Of a stretch of DNA of 64,000 bases, positions 1 to 8,872 are shown piece after piece. The translations under genes and the position numbers were made by a program. Location: contig NZ_CP049156.1 of assembly GCF_011493005.1 (NCBI RefSeq), positions 1,984,001 through 2,048,000 on the forward strand. Reading direction: 5' to 3'. The first letter of the stretch is position 1. Every line of letters begins with the position of its first letter. The notes under the pieces were generated by a model, which had not been told where the DNA came from, did no database searches, and worked only from the letters and a program-made list of their open reading frames with translations. The DNA is from Caballeronia sp. SBC1. Lineage in GTDB: Bacteria; Pseudomonadota; Gammaproteobacteria; Burkholderiales; Burkholderiaceae.

Positions 1-404
1 GCAAGCGGTGCCAGCAAGTGCTCGTGCATCCGGGCTTCGAAAGCGGGCGTCTGCAGAAGCGCATCGGCGAGCGCGGCGAGCGTCGCGCGCTCCTTGTCCC
101 GCCCCATATGAACGGCGATACCCACCGCCGCGCGCCCCTCGCGAACCCGCAACCGAAGCGTCGCACGCGTCACCGTCACTTCACCCAGGTTGAACGCGTC
201 TCCGGTGCCGCCAACCCGTCCGCGCACCATCGCGAGACCGATATCGGGCGCACGCAGCCAGTCGAACTCGGGCGGCGAGACGCCGTCCAGTGCCGTATCA
301 AGCGCGTCCTTCATGCAGGCCCGCGGCGTGCGCGCCAGGATGGCCAACCACTCCTGCCGTGTCGCGGGACCGGGGGGCGCGGACGTCTGCGCAGATGTAC
401 TCAT
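1..404 (-). CDS. phnG: Phosphonate C-P lyase system protein PhnG (C-terminus cut by window edge)
   Basis: PhnG is a subunit of the C-P lyase core complex (PhnGHIJ), which attaches ATP-derived ribose triphosphate to alkylphosphonates in the cytoplasm. The frame opens at ATG 404 and runs off the left edge after about 134 codons, close to the usual 145-160 residues, so only the tail is missing. Family features are visible: an N-terminal RQEWLAILART helix, the block APDIGLAMVRGRVGGTGDAF followed by NLGEVTVTRATLRL, and a later GRDKERATLAALADALLQ helix. It is divergent from phnF across about 220 bp that hold a GntR-type operator-like palindrome and a Pho-box-like repeat. The remaining C-P lyase genes probably lie to the left, outside the window. 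Identification is firm. Confidence 0.93.
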   Translation of the reverse strand, partial: MSTSAQTSAPPGPATRQEWLAILARTPRACMKDALDTALDGVSPPEFDWLRAPDIGLAMVRGRVGGTGDAFNLGEVTVTRATLRLRVREGRAAVGIAVHMGRDKERATLAALADALLQTPAFEARMHEHLLAPL

Positions 405-503
405 GGTCTTTCCTCGTCAATAAAGGGCGCGCTTGAGACCCAAGCCGCGTCCGTGATTTCGTCGTCCTGTCCAGCCCTAACGCTACTAGAATAGTCATCC
501 GGT

Positions 504-513
504 CGTCTAGACG
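504..513. promoter_or_regulatory. Candidate PhnF (GntR/HutC-type) operator
   Basis: The perfect palindrome CGTCTAGACG contains GT-C-TA-G-AC, which fits the GT-N-TA-N-AC half-site pattern known for HutC-subfamily GntR regulators. It lies between phnG and the regulator gene phnF. A second imperfect dyad, ACTA-GAA-TAGT, is at 485-495. A near-copy of the palindrome, GTCTAGAT, precedes phnC at 5594-5601. Assignment to PhnF is inference. Confidence 0.5.
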
Positions 514-610
514 TTTGTGCAACCGGATAAAAATTCTTCAATAGCGCCCTGCTTTCACATTTTCGCCATCGGCGGCGCACTACAATGCCGAAAACGATAT
601 TCAAACCGAC

Positions 611-632
611 AGGAATGACAGCGACATGACAT
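611..632 (-). promoter_or_regulatory. Candidate Pho box upstream of phnG
   Basis: Read on the minus strand, the segment is ATGTCAT-GTCG-CTGTCAT-TCCT: two 7-bp CTGTCAT-like repeats with an exact 11-bp period, the classic PhoB box layout. It points toward phnG and overlaps the phnF start codon. The 4-bp spacer is not AT-rich as in the E. coli consensus, so the call is moderate. Confidence 0.42.
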
Positions 633-1384
633 CTAACGAAACTGGCACACCGGGCTTGGCCGTGGAACGCGGCGCGGGCGTTGCGGTATGGCGTCAGATC
701 GAACAGATTCTTTCGGCGGAGATCACGGCGAAAAGTTTCGGCGAAGATGGCCGCCTGCCCAGCGAGGCCGAACTTGCCCGGCGTTTCGACGTCAACCGGC
801 ACACGGTACGCCGGGCAATGTTGAGGCTGGCCGCGACGGGGCTGGTGAGCGTCGAACAAGGCCGCGGCACTTTCGTGCAGCCGGGTGCGATCGACTATCA
901 GATCGGGCGTCGCACGCGCTTCACTGAAAACCTGCGGCGCAATAACCAGGCATCCGTGGGGCTGATCCTCTCCAGCGCGAAAGTGAAGGCTGATCCGGTC
1001 ACCGCGAAAGCGCTCTCCATCCGCGCAGGGACGTTCGTGTACGAGATCGAGACCCGGCATGATTCCGACGATGTGCCGCTGACCTATGCGCGCAGCTGGT
1101 TTCCCGCCATGCGCTTCGCCGACTTACCCGGCGTGCTCGCCGGCGTGCAAGGCGTCAGCGCAGCGTTGGCGGAATTTGGCGTGGTTGATTACACGCGCAA
1201 ATGGAGCCGTATCGGCTGCATCCTGCCTAGCTCGGAAGTCGCGCGGCGCTTGCAGATCAATCGCGCACAACCTGTGATGTGGGTTGAAAGCGTGGACGTG
1301 GACGAAGCCGGCGTGCCCATCAAATACGGTATTACCCACTTCGCCGCTGACCGGGTGCAATTGCTGGTCGAGGACGGCGTATGA
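626..1384 (+). CDS. phnF: Phosphonate metabolism transcriptional regulator PhnF (GntR family, HutC subfamily)
   Basis: This is a 252-residue regulator. The N-terminal winged helix-turn-helix carries LPSEAELARRFDVNRHTVRR and the wing GLVSVEQGRGTFV (roughly residues 40-90). The C-terminal two thirds is a UTRA-type ligand domain, with features such as FVYEIETRHDSDDVPLTYAR and a final strand VDEAGVPIKYGITHF. PhnF regulators control C-P lyase genes. The gene heads phnF-DUF1045-phnN, joined by 4-bp ATGA overlaps, and is divergent from phnG. An operator-like GTCTAGAC palindrome sits between the two. ATG 626 lacks a strong Shine-Dalgarno sequence (AGGAA lies about 10 nt upstream). Whether it represses or activates cannot be read here. 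Confidence 0.93.
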   Translation: MTSNETGTPGLAVERGAGVAVWRQIEQILSAEITAKSFGEDGRLPSEAELARRFDVNRHTVRRAMLRLAATGLVSVEQGRGTFVQPGAIDYQIGRRTRFTENLRRNNQASVGLILSSAKVKADPVTAKALSIRAGTFVYEIETRHDSDDVPLTYARSWFPAMRFADLPGVLAGVQGVSAALAEFGVVDYTRKWSRIGCILPSSEVARRLQINRAQPVMWVESVDVDEAGVPIKYGITHFAADRVQLLVEDGV

Positions 1385-2142
1385 GCGGCGAAGCCAACGA
1401 CACCGTCTTGAATGCCTGGACGCCCGATGCACGCATCGCGCTTTACTACGCACCGCCGGCGTCTTCCACATGGTGGCGCGCGGGCTGCGAATGGCTTGGC
1501 CGCGATGCCGAGACCGGACGCTTGATCGAAACACCCGGGGAACCAGCAATTGCCGCGCTCGGACAGACCGTTGCGGCGCTCACCGGATCGCCGCGCCGGT
1601 ATGGCTGGCACGGAACGCTCGTCGCCCCTTTTCATATTGCAGAAGGGGTTACGCCGCAGCAGGTTTTGTCAGAGGCTCGCGAATGGGCGGGGCGCATCGC
1701 TCCCTTCGATGCCCCCCTGTCCGCCGTCGAGATGGGCCGCTTCGTCGCGTTGCGAGCCGCGCGTCCGGATGACGACGCATCCATCCGCCAGCTTGCTGCC
1801 AGCGCGTTGTGCGCGATCAACTCGCTGCGCGCGCGTCCCTCGGCAGAAGATACCGAACGACGCCTGGCGTCGGGCCTGAGCGCGCGGCAGCAAAAGCTGT
1901 TGCATGAATGGGGCTACCCGTACGTGCTCGATGAATTCCGCTTCCACATGACGCTCTCCGACGCACTTGATTCGGCTTCGGTGCGTGCAGCAATTGTCTC
2001 GCTGTGGCAAACCCGCGCTGAAACGCTCGGACCGCTTCCCCTCCACGGAGCGGCGCTTTTTGTTCAACTGCACCCGGCTGCGCCGTTCACTCTATGGCAG
2101 CGCCTGCCCTTCGCGAATGCCCACTCCGAGGCCGTTGAATGA
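1381..2142 (+). CDS. Phosphonate metabolism protein, DUF1045 family (2H phosphoesterase-like)
   Basis: The protein has 253 residues and belongs to the DUF1045 family often encoded in phn clusters. Two HxT motifs typical of the 2H phosphoesterase fold are visible: WHGTLVAPF at about residues 78-86 and FHMTLSDAL at about 188-196, the expected pair of catalytic histidine blocks. Family members are thought to act on cyclic or linear phosphoribosyl intermediates of the C-P lyase pathway; the exact substrate here is inference. The start ATG overlaps the phnF stop as ATGA, and its own stop overlaps phnN the same way, so the three genes are probably translationally coupled. Confidence 0.85.
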   Translation: MSGEANDTVLNAWTPDARIALYYAPPASSTWWRAGCEWLGRDAETGRLIETPGEPAIAALGQTVAALTGSPRRYGWHGTLVAPFHIAEGVTPQQVLSEAREWAGRIAPFDAPLSAVEMGRFVALRAARPDDDASIRQLAASALCAINSLRARPSAEDTERRLASGLSARQQKLLHEWGYPYVLDEFRFHMTLSDALDSASVRAAIVSLWQTRAETLGPLPLHGAALFVQLHPAAPFTLWQRLPFANAHSEAVE

Positions 2143-2693
2143 GCATGGAAACCGGTCGATTGATCTACGTAATGGGACCGTCGGGTGCCGGCAAGGACTC
2201 CTTGCTCGGCTTCGTTCGGGAGCGCATTGGCGCGCAGGTTATGTTCGCGCATCGCTACATCACGCGCCCCGTTTCCGATGGCGAGAACCATGTCGCCCTG
2301 AGCCGCGAGGAATTCGCCGCGCGTCTGGCCAGCGGCGTTTTCTCGATGCATTGGGAAAGTCTCGGGCTGCACTATGGCATCGGCGTTGAGATCGATGCGT
2401 GGCTCACGCGCGGATTGCCAGTCGTGGTCAACGGGTCGCGCCAACATGCGCCCGTTGCGCTCGAACGCTATCCGTTCGCCCAGTTCGTTCACATTCACGC
2501 AAACCCAACGGTGCTTGCCGCCCGGCTCGAGCGGCGCGGCCGCGAAGATTCGCGGCAGATGGAAGCGCGGCTTGCGCGTCGCCCTGCTTTGTTGCTTCCC
2601 GAGCAGGCGCGGCTTGTCACCATCGACAATTCGGGTCTGCTTTCGGAAGCCGGCCAGCAGCTACTGGCCGCAATCAGCCAGCAGCCGCTTTGA
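2139..2693 (+). CDS. phnN: Ribose 1,5-bisphosphate phosphokinase PhnN
   Basis: PhnN phosphorylates ribose 1,5-bisphosphate to PRPP, the step that returns the C-P lyase product to central metabolism. The 184-residue protein begins with the P-loop YVMGPSGAGKDSLL and continues with FAHRYITRPVSDGENHVALS, a guanylate-kinase-like substrate region diagnostic of PhnN. RLERRGREDSRQMEARLAR matches the lid segment. The first ATG overlaps the upstream stop; a second ATG two codons later is also possible. It converges with phnE, with 48 bp between the stops and no obvious hairpin terminator. Confidence 0.93.
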   Translation: MSMETGRLIYVMGPSGAGKDSLLGFVRERIGAQVMFAHRYITRPVSDGENHVALSREEFAARLASGVFSMHWESLGLHYGIGVEIDAWLTRGLPVVVNGSRQHAPVALERYPFAQFVHIHANPTVLAARLERRGREDSRQMEARLARRPALLLPEQARLVTIDNSGLLSEAGQQLLAAISQQPL

Positions 2694-2741
2694 ACTGTTG
2701 GCCGGCGGACCATTGGCCGCCGTCCAACACGGCCAACGCAT

Positions 2742-3575
2742 TCAGATCACGCGTTCACGAAGCCACGCGGATGCCAGATCGATCAGCGTCACGATCACGA
2801 TCACCATCAGCAGCACGGCTGAGGTTTGGGCATAGTTGAACGAGCGGATCGCTTCGTACAACACAACACCTATCCCGCCCGCGCCGACCATGCCGACCAC
2901 CATCGCCGAACGTACGTTCGACTCGAACCGGTACAACGCATACGAGATCCACAACGGCAGGACCTGCGGCAACACGCCGTAAAGGACTTCATCGAGACTG
3001 CTTGCACCCGTTGCGCGCACGCCTTCCGCGGGCCGTGCATCGATCGCTTCAACCGCTTCGGCGAACAGCTTTGCCAGTACGCCGGTGGTATGCACCCAGA
3101 GCGCGAGCACACCCGAGAACGGTCCAAGTCCCACCGCTACAATAAACAGCATTGCAAAGACCATCTCGTTGATCGCGCGGCATGAGTCCATCACGCGCCG
3201 CACCGGCTGCGCGATCCACATTGGCGCAATGTTGGAGGCCGACAACAGCCCGCACGGAACGGCGCACACCAGTGCGAGTGCCGTTCCCCACACCGCCACG
3301 GCAAGCGTGACGATCATCTCGTGAACATAGGTGCGCCAGTCGGAGAAGTCCGGCGGGAAAAAGTCCTTGCCGAACTGCAGCATGTTGCCGGAATCACTGA
3401 AGAGATCGAGCGGGCGCATGTCGGCACTGTGCCAGGACAGCCCGAGCACCGCCACCACCACGACCCATCCGAACATGGACAACCAGCTTCGCTTAGGTTG
3501 CCCTAGTTCGAGCTTCAGCGGCAGCGAACCGCCCCTCGCGCTGTTGAGGGAATACGCGTCGGCGTTGTGCTTCAC
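2742..3575 (-). CDS. phnE: Phosphonate ABC transporter permease PhnE
   Basis: This is the inner-membrane permease of the PhnCDE importer, 277 residues. Several hydrophobic segments are clear: [56 protein letters not shown] and [17 protein letters not shown]. The ATPase-docking loop lies in [20 protein letters not shown], followed by the conserved stretch [20 protein letters not shown]. The start codon overlaps the phnD stop by 4 bp, so phnC-phnD-phnE form one operon on the minus strand. Length and motif order fit the family. Confidence 0.93.
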   Translation of the reverse strand: MKHNADAYSLNSARGGSLPLKLELGQPKRSWLSMFGWVVVVAVLGLSWHSADMRPLDLFSDSGNMLQFGKDFFPPDFSDWRTYVHEMIVTLAVAVWGTALALVCAVPCGLLSASNIAPMWIAQPVRRVMDSCRAINEMVFAMLFIVAVGLGPFSGVLALWVHTTGVLAKLFAEAVEAIDARPAEGVRATGASSLDEVLYGVLPQVLPLWISYALYRFESNVRSAMVVGMVGAGGIGVVLYEAIRSFNYAQTSAVLLMVIVIVTLIDLASAWLRERVI

Positions 3576-4543
3576 TTCGCGGCCACGCTATCCAGTTGCG
3601 CAAGCTTCTGGTCGAGTGCCGCGATCTGCGATTTCTTGTCCGAGTCGGACATGTGCGCGTCATTCTGGACCTGCTGCTTCTTCTGGAACAAAGTCATTTG
3701 GCGAATGGGTATGAGCTGGGCGTCGGAGGAATCCGTGAAGCCCGACAAGCCCGTGATCCCCGCCATGATCGCCTGCTCGCGCGGATCGCTCTGTGCGTAG
3801 TGATCGAAGAAGTTGCGCAGCTTGTCCTTCGTCGCCTGCGGCAGGTCACGGCGCCATACAAGCGGGTCCGACGCAATCAGCGGCGACTTCCACAATACGC
3901 GGACCTGCTTGAGTAAATCGGGGTGATTTTGCCTCAGGGTCTCGACCATGTCGGTGTTGTTGGTCGCCACGTCGACACGGTTGTTCACCACCGCCAGCAT
4001 GTTCGCCTCATGGCTGGACGGAAGTACGCTCTTGAAGTCACTGCGCACCGAGATGCCGTTCTTCGCGAACAGGTAATACGACGGCACCAATGTGCCGGAG
4101 GTCGAGTTCGGATCGCCGAAACCGAGGTTGATGTCGTGCGTGTTCTTCAGCACCTGGTCGACAGTCTTCCACTTGCTGTTCACGTTCGTGATCAGCAAGG
4201 AGTAGTAACCCGCTTCGCCGCTCTTGTACTTCACCTTCGCGAACACTTCGCCGTTGCCGCGGTCGACCGCTTCAATAGCGGAGGCATTACCGAAGTAGCC
4301 AATCTGCACCTTGTTAAAACGCATGGCTTCGATAATGCCGGCATAGTCGGTCGCGAAGAACGGCTTGACGTCGAGACCGGTCTGCTTGTTCAGGTCGTCG
4401 ATCAGCGGCTGCCAGCGCTGCTTGAGCGCGGACGAATTATCGGTCGAGATGATGCCGAAATTAAGCGTTTCGGCGCGCGCCACCTGCGTGACAAAACAGG
4501 CGGCAAGGGCTACGCCGGCCAGAAGAAGACGGGCTGATTTCAT
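3572..4543 (-). CDS. phnD: Phosphonate ABC transporter substrate-binding protein PhnD
   Basis: This is the periplasmic receptor for phosphonates, 323 residues. The N-terminus [20 protein letters not shown] ends in ARA-E, a typical Sec signal peptide with cleavage near residue 24. The mature protein starts with [18 protein letters not shown] and carries the PhnD pattern [17 protein letters not shown] and [19 protein letters not shown], regions that line the ligand pocket in this family. It lies between phnC (64 bp upstream) and phnE (4-bp overlap). The C-terminus is charged and probably helical. Confidence 0.94.
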   Translation of the reverse strand: MKSARLLLAGVALAACFVTQVARAETLNFGIISTDNSSALKQRWQPLIDDLNKQTGLDVKPFFATDYAGIIEAMRFNKVQIGYFGNASAIEAVDRGNGEVFAKVKYKSGEAGYYSLLITNVNSKWKTVDQVLKNTHDINLGFGDPNSTSGTLVPSYYLFAKNGISVRSDFKSVLPSSHEANMLAVVNNRVDVATNNTDMVETLRQNHPDLLKQVRVLWKSPLIASDPLVWRRDLPQATKDKLRNFFDHYAQSDPREQAIMAGITGLSGFTDSSDAQLIPIRQMTLFQKKQQVQNDAHMSDSDKKSQIAALDQKLAQLDSVAAK

Positions 4544-4607
4544 CGAATAAGTCCAGGTTTGGGAAAGTTCAAAGCGGGTGTTTCAAAAACACAATGAGGG
4601 CACACGC

Positions 4608-5507
4608 TCAGGAGCTGGCAGCGGAGGTCGACGCGAATGCAGCGGAGCGTGCCGACGCACCTTCGGGGCGCGCCGTGGCACGGTCAACGGCACGTTCGAC
4701 CTGCTTCGCCACGTCGCGCTGCGCGCTCTCCGTATCGGTCAGCAGCTCTTCGGCTGCAGCACCGTACAGGTCGCGCAGAAGGGATGGCGTGAGGCTGGCA
4801 GACGGGCCGTCGTAGACCACGCGGCCGTCGCGCAGCGCGACGGTGCGTGCACAGTATTTCATCGCTACGTCGATCTGATGCAAGGACACCACCACCGTCA
4901 ACCCGTGGTCCTCGTTCAGCGACTGAAGCAGTTCCATGACACGCCGCGACGACTCGGGATCAAGCGAAGCAATGGGTTCGTCGGCGAGAACAATGCGGGC
5001 ACGCTGCACAAGCGCACGCGCCAGCGCGGCACGCTGTTGCTGACCGCCGGACAGCGTGCTGGCGCGCTCGTTGATGTGGTCTCCAATGCCCATTGCGCTC
5101 AGCGACGCCATCGCAAGGTCATGCTCCACTCGCGGAAACCTGCCGATAAGACGCCGCCACAACGGCACCCGCGACAACGCGCCAAGCAGCACATTGGTGC
5201 GCACAGTGAGACGCCCCACGAGATTGAACTGCTGAAAGACAAACGCGACGTCGCGGCGAATTCGACGAACCTCGCGAGCGACCTTGCCGTTTTGCTGGAT
5301 GGGCCGGCCGAGCAGCGTGACATGCGAGGGCGCGGGGTCGGATGCCGTAAAGCCGGCAATGTGCCGCAAAAGCGTGGACTTCCCTGAGCCCGATGCACCG
5401 ATCAGCGCGATCATTTCTCCTTCACCCACTCTCAGGTCGATGGAGTCGAGTGCCTTGCGGCCGTTATTGAACGTCTTGCAGAGACGTTCAATGTGAATTG
5501 CATCCAT
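4608..5507 (-). CDS. phnC: Phosphonate ABC transporter ATP-binding protein PhnC
   Basis: This is the ATPase of the phosphonate importer, 299 residues. Visible motifs are Walker [10 protein letters not shown], the Q-loop in [15 protein letters not shown], signature [15 protein letters not shown], Walker [14 protein letters not shown] and the switch histidine in [14 protein letters not shown]. The frame is open for 40 more codons upstream, but ATG 5507 gives [13 protein letters not shown], where homologues begin, and leaves the upstream region for regulation. The C-terminal 40 or so residues, rich in Ala, Arg and Glu, extend past the ABC core. Pho-box-like and PhnF-like sites precede it. Confidence 0.93.
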   Translation of the reverse strand: MDAIHIERLCKTFNNGRKALDSIDLRVGEGEMIALIGASGSGKSTLLRHIAGFTASDPAPSHVTLLGRPIQQNGKVAREVRRIRRDVAFVFQQFNLVGRLTVRTNVLLGALSRVPLWRRLIGRFPRVEHDLAMASLSAMGIGDHINERASTLSGGQQQRAALARALVQRARIVLADEPIASLDPESSRRVMELLQSLNEDHGLTVVVSLHQIDVAMKYCARTVALRDGRVVYDGPSASLTPSLLRDLYGAAAEELLTDTESAQRDVAKQVERAVDRATARPEGASARSAAFASTSAASS

Positions 5508-5566
5508 GGTGTCCTCGGGATCGCGGTTCAAAGCTTTGCAGCGTCGAAGGATTCTAGGAATGCAAC

Positions 5567-5584
5567 ATGACGTTGCGGTGACGG
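5567..5584 (-). promoter_or_regulatory. Candidate Pho box upstream of phnC
   Basis: On the minus strand this reads CCGTCAC-CGCA-ACGTCAT: two CTGTCAT-like 7-mers with an 11-bp period, 60-77 bp upstream of the phnC ATG and oriented toward it. Together with the similar element before phnG it suggests PhoB control of both phn units. Each 7-mer has one or two mismatches to CTGTCAT. Confidence 0.38.
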
Positions 5585-5593
5585 TTGCAAGAC

Positions 5594-5601
5594 GTCTAGA
5601 T
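5594..5601. promoter_or_regulatory. Candidate second PhnF operator upstream of phnC
   Basis: GTCTAGAT differs at one base from the palindrome GTCTAGAC found between phnG and phnF, and shares its left flank (ACGTCTAGA). It lies 87-94 bp upstream of phnC. A further dyad, ATTC-TAG-GAAT, occurs at 5551-5561. Binding by PhnF is inference from the shared sequence. Confidence 0.35.
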
Positions 5602-5627
5602 GAATATACAAATTTAAACCGTTCCAA

Positions 5628-6138
5628 ACGATAACAACGCTGCGGCGAATTGCATGAACGCGCGACCGAAGACGATTCTGAACCCGGCCGCCGGACTGGC
5701 GAAAATTAAGGGTACGAACCGCTCTCGCGACGTCGCGCATGCATATGAAGAAATACAGGCGAGGTTAAAAAATGCCCACGCGAGTGGATATACACAATCA
5801 ACCGAGGGTTAAGCGGCGCGGACGCCTCTACAAGTTTCCCTACAATTGTGTCAGCCACCCCTTCGTTTCGAAAGCAAATTGAAATTTGTCTCTCGTCATT
5901 GCGGCCCGCATTCCGTCCGTATACCGCGATAGATTTCATTTGATGACTCGAATCAGTGCACGATATATTTACGGGCGACAGCGTTCTATCGACTGACACC
6001 CGCGCTGGCACCCATCTAGGCTCGAACATTGACCGAAGAGGGACGTGATCCTCGAATGAAACAACTCGGTCTACTATCCCGCTAACCGGCTTGTCTCGTC
6101 TGAGCGAAACAAGCCACCGATAGATGCAGGGGAACAGC
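5628..6138. other. Intergenic region between phnC and hpnI
   Basis: The two genes are divergent across about 630 bp. Nothing coding is convincing: a 144-codon minus-strand frame here (5706-6140) has no recognisable protein character and overlaps the hpnI start. The region is less GC-rich than its neighbours at about 5600-5640 and 5860-5990 and should hold the hpnI promoter, but I could not settle on a clear -35/-10 pair. Confidence 0.5.
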
Positions 6139-7410
6139 ATGACCTGGACGCCGCTACCCGTTACCGAATGGATGCTGATTGGTCTCTGCTGCCTCTCATC
6201 CGTCTACATAACGGTCGCGGCGCTCATGCGTCACGGTTCAAGGCCCTGGGGCATGACGCGCCCGGGCAGCCATGGACCGGGGGCCGTCACCATCAGTGTC
6301 CTCAAGCCCCTGTGCGGCCTTGAGCCCCGTCTTTACGCCAACCTCGAAACCTTCTGCCGGCAGACGCATCCGCGTTTTCAACTGCTCTTTGGCGTATCGT
6401 CGGCCACCGACCCCGCCGCCGGGGTCGTGAACCGGCTGCGTGAGGCATATCCCGACCTGGACATCACACTTGTCGTCAACGACTCCGTGCACGGCGTCAA
6501 CCTCAAGGTCAGCAACCTGATCAATCTTGCGCAGCACGCGCGCCACGAGATCATCGTGATTGCGGACAGCGACATCGCGGTCCCGCCGGATTACCTGTAC
6601 ACCGTGTCCGCCCCGCTCAGCTCCGGTCAGGTCGGCGTGGTCACCTGCCTCTATCGCGCGCGGCGGGTGGGTGAAGTGTGGGCGCGGCTCGGCGCGCTTT
6701 TCATCGACGAATGGTTCGTGCCTTCCGTGCATGTCGCGCGGGCGGCCGGCGCACGCCGTTTCGGTTTCGGCGCAACGCTCGCGCTGCGCCGCGAAACGCT
6801 CGATGCAATCGGCGGTTTTCGTGAGCTGAAGGATTGTGTTGCGGATGACTTCTGGCTCGCCGAATACGTGCGTGAGCTTGGCTTGCGCACGCATGTGTCC
6901 GAGCTCACTGTCACGACCGATGTGACCGAACGCGACCTGCCCTCGCTTTGGCAGCGGGAGACCCGCTGGCTGCGCACCATCCGCTCGATCAACCCTCTGG
7001 GTTTCGCGTTTCTCTTCATCACGTTCACGTCGCCGTGGCTAATGGCGAGCTGGCTGCTCGGCCTCGGTTTCGACTGGAGCGGTGGCGCGATTGCCGACTC
7101 CACCGCCGACATGATCGTTGACCTAAGCACTTCGTTCGGCCTCAGCGCGCGGCTGCTCCTGCACTGGAGAACCACCCGCGACTGGCGCTCATTCTGGCGC
7201 GACCTGCCGCTCATTCCGCTGCGCGACCTGCTGTTGTCCGCCGAATGGATCACGGCGGCGTTTGGATCGCACGTGATCTGGCGGGGAGCGCGCATCCGCA
7301 TCATGCCGCAGCCTGCCATGCCGGAAGTCAATTTGACGGACGCGTCCGACGAGCGCTACGACACCGCGCGCAGACCCACGCGCGTCGTCAATCACGACGC
7401 GAACCGGTAA
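6139..7410 (+). CDS. hpnI: Hopanoid biosynthesis glycosyltransferase HpnI
   Basis: This is a membrane GT2-type glycosyltransferase, 423 residues, related to ceramide glucosyltransferase. HpnI adds N-acetylglucosamine to bacteriohopanetetrol. Motifs in order: an N-terminal membrane helix WMLIGLCCLSSVYITVAAL, ISVLKPLCGLEPRLYANLET, the metal-binding DSD in IVIADSDIAVPPDYL, FGFGATLALRRETLDAIGGF, the base region VADDFWLAEY and the QRETRW acceptor motif, then C-terminal hydrophobic segments. ATG 6139 was preferred to the in-frame ATG 6124 because AGGGGA lies 5 nt before it. It is the first of four genes matching hpnI-hpnJ-hpnK-hpnL. Confidence 0.92.
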   Translation: MTWTPLPVTEWMLIGLCCLSSVYITVAALMRHGSRPWGMTRPGSHGPGAVTISVLKPLCGLEPRLYANLETFCRQTHPRFQLLFGVSSATDPAAGVVNRLREAYPDLDITLVVNDSVHGVNLKVSNLINLAQHARHEIIVIADSDIAVPPDYLYTVSAPLSSGQVGVVTCLYRARRVGEVWARLGALFIDEWFVPSVHVARAAGARRFGFGATLALRRETLDAIGGFRELKDCVADDFWLAEYVRELGLRTHVSELTVTTDVTERDLPSLWQRETRWLRTIRSINPLGFAFLFITFTSPWLMASWLLGLGFDWSGGAIADSTADMIVDLSTSFGLSARLLLHWRTTRDWRSFWRDLPLIPLRDLLLSAEWITAAFGSHVIWRGARIRIMPQPAMPEVNLTDASDERYDTARRPTRVVNHDANR

Positions 7411-7450
7411 AGCCATTCCATACGGCAGGTACAAGTTTCAGGAGCCACCC

Positions 7451-8872
7451 ATGAAAACACTGTTCTTGCAGGCCCCATCGTTCGACGGCTTCGATGGCGG
7501 TGCAGGCTCGCGCTACCAGGCGAAGCGCGAGATCCGTTCGTTCTGGTATCCGACCTGGCTCGCCCAGCCCGCAGCGCTCGTGCCGGGCAGCCGGGTGATC
7601 GATGCTCCCGCCGACGGCTTGTCGGTGGAAGCGACGCTCAAGATAGCCGAAGCTTACGAGCTCGTGATCATTCATACGAGCACCCCGTCGTTTCCAAGCG
7701 ATGCGTTGTTCGCCGAGAAGCTGAAGGCGCGCAAGCCGTCGGTGTTGATCGGCATGGTGGGAGCAAAGGTGGCAGTGGATCCGCACAATTCATTGGCAGC
7801 AAGCGATGCGATCGATTTCGTCTGCCGCGAGGAATTCGACTTCACCTGCATGGAAGTGTCCGAAGGGAAGCCCTTCCCTCAGATCAAGGGTCTGAGCTAT
7901 CGGCTTGCCGACGGTTCGATCGAACATAACGAAGCACGTCCCATTCTCGAAGACATGGACGCGTTGCCTTTTGTCGCGCCGGTCTACAAGCGCGACCTGA
8001 AAATCGAAAACTATTTTATCGGCTACCTGTCGCATCCTTATGTGTCGATCTACACGGGCCGGGGTTGCCGTTCACGCTGCACGTTCTGCCTGTGGCCTCA
8101 GACCGTGGGCGGGCATCGCTACCGCACCCGTTCTGTAGAAAACGTGCTGGAAGAAGTGAAGTGGATTCGCGACAACATGCCTGAAGTCAAGGAGATCATG
8201 TTCGATGACGACACCTTCACCGACTTCAAGCCGCGCGTGGAAGAAATTGCCCGGGGGCTGGGTAAGCTCGGCGTCACGTGGTCGTGCAACGCGAAGGCCA
8301 ACGTGCCGTATTCCACGCTCAAGATCATGAAAGAGAACGGCCTGCGTTTGTTGCTGGTGGGCTATGAATCAGGCGACGATCAGATCTTACTGAACATCAA
8401 GAAAGGGCTGCGCACGGACATGGCGCGGCGTTTCAGTGAAGATTGCCGCAAGCTTGGCATCAAGGTTCACGGCACCTTCATCCTGGGCCTGCCCGGCGAA
8501 ACGCGTGAGACGATCGAAAATACCATTCGTTATGCGAAGGAAATTAACCCGCACACCATTCAGGTGTCGCTCGCCGCGCCCTATCCGGGGACTACGCTCT
8601 ACAAGCAGGCCATAGACAACGGCTGGCTGGAAGAAAACAAGGTCATCAACCTGGTCAGCGCGGAAGGTGTGCAACTGGCCGCCATCGGTTATCCGCATTT
8701 GTCGCGTGAAGAGATCTATCACGGGCTCGAACGATTCTACAAACAGTTCTATTTCCGGCCGTCGAAGATCTGGGAGATCGTGCGCGAAATGCTGATGAGC
8801 TGGGAGATGATGAAGCGGCGCTTGCGTGAAGGCGTCGAGTTCTTCCGTTTCCTGCGCACGCACGAAGCATGA
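7451..8872 (+). CDS. hpnJ: Hopanoid biosynthesis radical SAM protein HpnJ
   Basis: This B12-binding radical SAM protein has 473 residues. The N-terminal half has the cobalamin-binding-type fold, with LVIIHTSTPSFPSDALFAEK and SVLIGMVGAKVAVDP. The cluster motif CxxxCxxC is in YTGRGCRSRCTFCLWP (about residue 200), and the GxP-like strand FILGLPGETRETIENT follows. HpnJ is reported to rearrange the glucosaminyl head group of bacteriohopanetetrol to the cyclitol ether. CAGGAG lies about 8 nt before ATG 7451. The stop overlaps hpnK by 4 bp. Confidence 0.93.
   Translation: MKTLFLQAPSFDGFDGGAGSRYQAKREIRSFWYPTWLAQPAALVPGSRVIDAPADGLSVEATLKIAEAYELVIIHTSTPSFPSDALFAEKLKARKPSVLIGMVGAKVAVDPHNSLAASDAIDFVCREEFDFTCMEVSEGKPFPQIKGLSYRLADGSIEHNEARPILEDMDALPFVAPVYKRDLKIENYFIGYLSHPYVSIYTGRGCRSRCTFCLWPQTVGGHRYRTRSVENVLEEVKWIRDNMPEVKEIMFDDDTFTDFKPRVEEIARGLGKLGVTWSCNAKANVPYSTLKIMKENGLRLLLVGYESGDDQILLNIKKGLRTDMARRFSEDCRKLGIKVHGTFILGLPGETRETIENTIRYAKEINPHTIQVSLAAPYPGTTLYKQAIDNGWLEENKVINLVSAEGVQLAAIGYPHLSREEIYHGLERFYKQFYFRPSKIWEIVREMLMSWEMMKRRLREGVEFFRFLRTHEA

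Noticed and set aside
401..1060. Minus-strand 219-codon frame opposite phnF
   Set aside because: Shadow of phnF; it has no family motifs and crosses the phnG/phnF control region.
5970..6020. Sigma-54-like promoter (TGGCAC) upstream of hpnI
   Set aside because: The -12 element GC does not follow with the right sequence and spacing.
5706..6140. Minus-strand 144-codon frame upstream of hpnI
   Set aside because: No recognisable protein character, overlaps the hpnI ribosome site and start, and the base composition is unlike neighbouring genes.
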